A stretch of 64,000 nucleotides of DNA from Nocardioides turkmenicus (GTDB taxonomy: Bacteria; Actinomycetota; Actinomycetes; Propionibacteriales; Nocardioidaceae), in contig NZ_JAALAA010000005.1 in the NCBI RefSeq assembly GCF_011045035.1, positions 62,001-126,000 on the forward strand, given 5' to 3'. Position 1 is the first letter of the stretch; every line of letters begins with the position of its first letter. Positions 60,014-64,000 of the stretch are shown one piece after another. The notes under the pieces were generated by a model. It did not search any database, had not been told where the DNA came from, and worked only from the letters and a program-made list of their open reading frames with translations. The position numbers and the translations under genes were made by a program.

Positions 60014-61675
60014 ATGCCGAAGTCATTGACCCGTAATCCCGCGCTCAGCGACGTCGTCTTCAAGAACCGATGGCGCGACGTGTTCGACGGCACCGTCCCG
60101 GAGGGCTGGGAGCCGACGCTGAAGGTCTCGGTGGTCACCGCCGCCTTCAACTCCAAGACCCTCGATCTCACCCTTGCCTCGCTCGCAGCGCAGGACTATC
60201 CCGAGGAGCTCCTCGAGGTCATCGTCATCGACGACGGCAGTGAGCCGGCGGTCGAGATCGGGACGTACGCACCGAAGAACACGCGCCTGATCCGAGTCCA
60301 CGAGGAACTCGGCGAGGGCTGGGGACGCTCCAACGCGCTGCGAATCGGCATCGAGGCATCCGACGGCGACATCATCTACTGGGTCGACTCGGACATGATC
60401 CTCTTCTCCGACAACGTGCGTGAGCACGCGAAGTGGGCGCACTTCATCCCCGAGGCGGCGACCATCGGTCACAAGGGGTTCATCGAGGAGTGGGACTTCA
60501 CTCCCGAGCAGGTCTTCGAGGAGGTCAGATCCGGCGAGATCCGCAAGCACCACGACCTGGAGACCTTGCACCGGCACTGGTCGCTGGACATCTACGAGGA
60601 GACCGACGACCTCAACGCCAGTGGCGGTCGCAACTACTCCACGCACATGGGGGCGTGCGCGACGGTTACCCGTTCGGTCTACGAGCAGACCTTCGGGCAG
60701 CGTCCAGAGCTGAAGCTCGGAGACGACACCGAGATCGCCTACCAGATCTGGCAGCGGGGCGCGGTCTTCATCCCGGTGCAGTCGGCCCAGACCTATCACC
60801 TGGGTCGGGCGACGGTGCAGGACAAGGGCCGCGAGGTCGCCCACTTCAACGACGTCCACTTCGCGCAACGGATGCCGATCCCGCGCTACCGGCGTGCCGC
60901 GACGAACCGGCAGTGGGAGGTGCCGTTCGTCACCGCCGTCGTGAAGGTCGACGTCGACACTGCCGAGGTGGCCCGGCGCTGCGTCGACATGCTGCTCAAC
61001 CAGACCGAGTCCGACCTGCAGGTGCTGCTTGTCGGTCCTTGGTCGACCCTGGAGACCGGGCGGCGTCGGGTGCTCGCCGACCCAGCGGTCGAGCTTCACC
61101 TGCTGCAGGAGTGGTACCGGTGCGAGGGGCGCGTCACGATGGTCGAGGACGACCCCGACGATGTCTTCCCCTCGCCCTACCGCCTCGACGTACCGGTGAC
61201 CCTCGGACTGGGACCGAGCGCGCTGAACGAGATCATGCGGGACGTATACGGCAACGACCTCGGCGTGGTGAACTATTTCCCGCCCGAGGGCGTCGAGCAG
61301 ACCGAGGTCCTGACGATCAGGCCGACCCAGGCCTACAGCCGGGCGTTGCGATACGCCTCCGAGACGGTCAGCCCCATCGAGGCTCTTGACGCAGTGTGGG
61401 GGGTCGAGTGGCGCTCCAGCAAGGAGCTCGGTCTCATCGACCTCCGCACCGCTGAGCCGGTCAAGAAGATCACCCGGGGCGACAGTGACCTGGCCATGGC
61501 AGACCTTCGGGAGCAGTTGGCGTTGGCTCGCCAGCGGATCGAGAACATCAGGAACCGGGCACATGCCAACCGAAAGCGCGCCGAGATCGCCGAGGCACGT
61601 GCCGAGGCACTGGGCATCAAGCGTCGCGTGCGCAACAAGGTCGGGCGGGTTACGCGCGGTCTGCGGCGTTCATGA
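60014..61675 (+). CDS. GT2 glycosyltransferase
   Basis: 553 residues. KVSVVTAAFNSKTLDLTLAS opens the GT-A fold; VIVIDDGSEPAVEI and DGDIIYWVDSDMILFSDN (DxD) are the donor and metal sites. The second half, from about residue 300, holds a further sugar-binding or GT-like segment starting VPFVTAVVKVDVDTAEVARR. The C-terminus is a basic coiled coil (LREQLALARQRIENIRNRA). The ATGA overlap with the next gene shows coupling. Confidence 0.88.
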   Translation: MPKSLTRNPALSDVVFKNRWRDVFDGTVPEGWEPTLKVSVVTAAFNSKTLDLTLASLAAQDYPEELLEVIVIDDGSEPAVEIGTYAPKNTRLIRVHEELGEGWGRSNALRIGIEASDGDIIYWVDSDMILFSDNVREHAKWAHFIPEAATIGHKGFIEEWDFTPEQVFEEVRSGEIRKHHDLETLHRHWSLDIYEETDDLNASGGRNYSTHMGACATVTRSVYEQTFGQRPELKLGDDTEIAYQIWQRGAVFIPVQSAQTYHLGRATVQDKGREVAHFNDVHFAQRMPIPRYRRAATNRQWEVPFVTAVVKVDVDTAEVARRCVDMLLNQTESDLQVLLVGPWSTLETGRRRVLADPAVELHLLQEWYRCEGRVTMVEDDPDDVFPSPYRLDVPVTLGLGPSALNEIMRDVYGNDLGVVNYFPPEGVEQTEVLTIRPTQAYSRALRYASETVSPIEALDAVWGVEWRSSKELGLIDLRTAEPVKKITRGDSDLAMADLREQLALARQRIENIRNRAHANRKRAEIAEARAEALGIKRRVRNKVGRVTRGLRRS

Positions 61676-63168
61676 ACGGGATGACCGAAGAGCAGATCCA
61701 AGGGCTCGTCGAGGCCAGGGACGTCGGCGGGGCCGCAGGCGCGCTCGAGGAATGGCGCCGGCAGAGCGGGCGGAGTCCTGACGAGGGGCTGTTGATCGCC
61801 GTCGAGGCCCTGCAGCACGGCGCCGGTCGTCTCGTTGCCGATCGTCTGGTCCGGTCGGACGGGACCTTTGACGGAAGCATGTTCAACGCCGTCGTGCGCT
61901 TCCTCAGCTTCTACGGCCTGCAGGATCTGGCGGCCGGGGTGGTTGGCGAGGTGGAGCAGATCGGGCTGCTCCCCGGCGGTGACCAGCGGTTGGAGAGCGC
62001 CAAGAGTGTCATCGACGGCGTGCGTCGTCAGTTCGAGGAGTTCACCAAGCACGTCGACAGCGGGGCATACGAGTTCGTCCGGCTCACCGAAGCGCGGGAG
62101 TTCGAGCGTCGTCCGATGCCGGATCGCCTGCCGCTCGACACCGAGGCAGACCTGGTCTGCTTCCAGACCGGGGCGAAGATCGCGGACCAGCCCTCCACGT
62201 TCGACCAGGACTTCGCCGAGCTGCCGGCCGACCAGCGCCAGGCCCTCCTTGCGGCCGGGTTCGACCGCGGACACACCGAGACCGACGTCGAGCGGGTCTT
62301 CCTCGCCCGAGACGTTCGTTTCTGCATCAGCAACGAAGACGTCGCAACGGCCTTCACCGGACAGCGCCGTACCCGCGTGATCCGCGCCTCCCGGTACGCC
62401 AAGGCCAGCAGCCTCAACGTCGCGGCGCCTGTCACCGACCAGATCCCCGCTGCGTACGTCTTGCCGTTCGCGCACAACTACGTGAACTACTATCACGCGA
62501 TCGCTGAGACGGCGGCTGGGCTACGGAGCGTCCACCGGGTGCCCGACCACGTCCCGATCGTATACGTCGAGGACCGCTTCGGTGTCCTGCCCTTCGTCTT
62601 CGAGCGGCTTGGGCTCGACCCGTCGCGCCTGGTCGCGGCCAAGGATCTCGAGACCACCCTCATCGCCTGTGCCTACTGGCCGGACCCGCCGCCGTTCCTG
62701 TGGGCGAGCTGGGTCTATGACTTCTTCGGCCGGCTCGGGTCGGGTGACATCGACCGTCGCTACCGCCGGGTCTACCTGTCCCGGGCACGGTCGATGCGCT
62801 CTTTCGACAACGAGGCAGACGTCGAGAGCACTCTCGCCCGCCTCGGCTACCGGATCGTCTACGCCGAAGACATGGACATCGATGAGCAGGCACATGTCTT
62901 CGGCTCCGCCGACGTCATCGTCGCGCCGCACGGAGCCGGCCTGACCAATCTCGTCTTCTCCCGATCCGGCACCCGGCTCGTGGAGCTGTTCCCCTCGACG
63001 TTCGTGAAACCCAACTTCTATCTCAGGGCCAAGCACCTCGGGGTCGACTATCGGGCCATGGTCGTATCCGACAACACCGTCGACCTGAGCCTTCTCCTCC
63101 AGCTCGTCGGGCGTCTGGATCGGCCGTGGGCCCCGGCCTGGTTGGCCGCGTGGTCGAGGCAGCGCTGA
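61672..63168 (+). CDS. GT61-family glycosyltransferase
   Basis: 498 residues. The DUF563/GT61 signature is in the second half: YVLPFAHNYVNYYHAIAETA near residue 262, RRVYLSRARSMRSFDNEADV near 365, and DVIVAPHGAGLTNLVFSRSG near 415. The first 200 residues are helical and not recognised. GT61 enzymes add xylose, arabinose or related sugars in plants and various sugars in bacteria. Coupled to the GT2 gene upstream by the ATGA overlap. Last gene of the second glycan block. Confidence 0.87.
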   Translation: MNGMTEEQIQGLVEARDVGGAAGALEEWRRQSGRSPDEGLLIAVEALQHGAGRLVADRLVRSDGTFDGSMFNAVVRFLSFYGLQDLAAGVVGEVEQIGLLPGGDQRLESAKSVIDGVRRQFEEFTKHVDSGAYEFVRLTEAREFERRPMPDRLPLDTEADLVCFQTGAKIADQPSTFDQDFAELPADQRQALLAAGFDRGHTETDVERVFLARDVRFCISNEDVATAFTGQRRTRVIRASRYAKASSLNVAAPVTDQIPAAYVLPFAHNYVNYYHAIAETAAGLRSVHRVPDHVPIVYVEDRFGVLPFVFERLGLDPSRLVAAKDLETTLIACAYWPDPPPFLWASWVYDFFGRLGSGDIDRRYRRVYLSRARSMRSFDNEADVESTLARLGYRIVYAEDMDIDEQAHVFGSADVIVAPHGAGLTNLVFSRSGTRLVELFPSTFVKPNFYLRAKHLGVDYRAMVVSDNTVDLSLLLQLVGRLDRPWAPAWLAAWSRQR

Positions 63169-63367
63169 AGGCGAGGCGTCACCCTGTCGCGGCTGGCCGA
63201 CGACAAGCTCGAGCTCGAGGTCCGTCGATGAGCGCCGTCAGCGGGTTATCCTCGACCCGCTGGGGTTCCCCTGAGCAGCGACGATTAGATTTGCTGGCTC
63301 ACCTCAGCCACGCTGATGTGTTGCGAACTGTGTACGACCACGTGGTCCTGAGCCGGGGGAGAAGTCG

Positions 63368-64000
63368 ATGTACCTCAAGCGTCTGACGCTGAAGGGTTTC
63401 AAGTCGTTCGCCTCCGCCACGACCCTCGAGCTCGAACCGGGCATCACCTGCATCGTCGGGCCCAACGGGTCGGGCAAGTCCAACGTCGTCGACGCGCTCG
63501 CCTGGGTCATGGGCGAGCAGGGCGCCAAGTCGCTTCGTGGCGGGAAGATGGAGGACGTCATCTTCGCCGGCACGGCGGGACGCGCCCCGCTGGGCCGGGC
63601 CGAGGTGTCGCTGACCATCGACAACACCGACGGCGCGCTGCCGATCGAGTATGCCGAGGTCACCATCTCACGCACGATGTTCCGCAACGGTGGCTCGGAG
63701 TACGCGATCAACGGCAGCCCGTGCCGACTGCTCGACGTCCAGGACCTGCTGTCGGACTCCGGTATCGGCCGCGAGATGCACGTCATCGTCGGCCAGGGCC
63801 AGCTCGACACGATCCTGCGCGCGACCCCCGAGGACCGCCGCGGCTTCATCGAGGAGGCCGCCGGGGTGCTCAAGCACCGCAAGCGCAAGGAGAAGGCGCT
63901 GCGCAAGCTCGACTCCACGCAGGTCAACCTGGACCGGCTCCAGGACCTGCTCGTCGAGATCCGCCGCCAGCTCAAGCCGCTCGGCCGCCAGGCTGAGGTC
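63368..64000 (+). CDS. smc: Chromosome segregation protein SMC, N-terminal part
   Basis: 211 codons to the window edge. [20 protein letters not shown] leads to the Walker [21 protein letters not shown] near residue 31; the frame continues through [20 protein letters not shown] and the start of the first coiled coil. SMC compacts and organises the chromosome. The ATG at 63368 has GGGGAGAAG seven bases upstream. In related genomes smc follows mutM directly or after a small acylphosphatase gene. Confidence 0.97.
   Translation, partial: MYLKRLTLKGFKSFASATTLELEPGITCIVGPNGSGKSNVVDALAWVMGEQGAKSLRGGKMEDVIFAGTAGRAPLGRAEVSLTIDNTDGALPIEYAEVTISRTMFRNGGSEYAINGSPCRLLDVQDLLSDSGIGREMHVIVGQGQLDTILRATPEDRRGFIEEAAGVLKHRKRKEKALRKLDSTQVNLDRLQDLLVEIRRQLKPLGRQAEV

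Noticed and set aside
63169..63367. Acylphosphatase gene before smc
   Set aside because: The 199-base gap is too short for it and shows no acylphosphatase motif in any frame.

Overview
The window is high-GC chromosomal DNA with dense genes on both strands, frequent GTG starts and many leaderless-looking starts. Gene content and order match an actinobacterium. The core order is gltX, tRNA-Gln/Glu, leuCD, fbiD, plsC, gpsA, thiL, rpmB, a DAK2 kinase, recG, rsmD, coaD, yceD, rpmF, rnc, mutM, smc, as in Mycobacterium and Streptomyces relatives. Protein style suggests Nocardioidaceae (Nocardioides-like); that family assignment is an inference. I see no phage, transposase, integrase, rRNA or CRISPR array.

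Region by region: 1-5.4 kb has a partial DNA glycosylase-family gene, a fumarylacetoacetate hydrolase-family gene, gltX, a CPBP protease, tRNA-Gln and two identical tRNA-Glu genes flanking a membrane protein/sigma factor pair. 5.4-9 kb holds a glyoxalase-family gene with a divergent TetR regulator and operator, an acetyltransferase/XRE-cupin pair and an LCP wall enzyme. 9.1-11.6 kb is an alkylation-repair operon (Ada-AlkA fusion, Ogt, lipoprotein). 11.7-14.6 kb is an IclR regulator divergent from leuCD. 14.7-19.3 kb has a membrane-anchored protein, a Lys/Ala-rich histone-like tail protein, fbiD, plsC and gpsA.

19.3-28.7 kb is an accessory block between two copies of an intergenic palindromic element and just beyond: chitinase, gamma-glutamyltransferase, cystathionine gamma-lyase-like enzyme, then an alpha/beta hydrolase + membrane-anchored MurF-like ligase + Ddl-like ATP-grasp cassette, facing a second Ddl-like gene. 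This cassette is the best candidate for an under-described system. 28.8-36.9 kb returns to core genes.

36.9-50.6 kb (between coaD and yceD) and 53.3-63.2 kb (between mutM and smc) are two blocks of surface-glycan genes: glycosyltransferases of GT2, GT4, GT61 and GT-C types, YfhO, two LPG-synthase-like membrane proteins, methyltransferases, an OatA-like acyltransferase and a rhomboid-like protein. They probably build and modify a cell-envelope polysaccharide or glycolipid. The last 633 bases are the start of smc.
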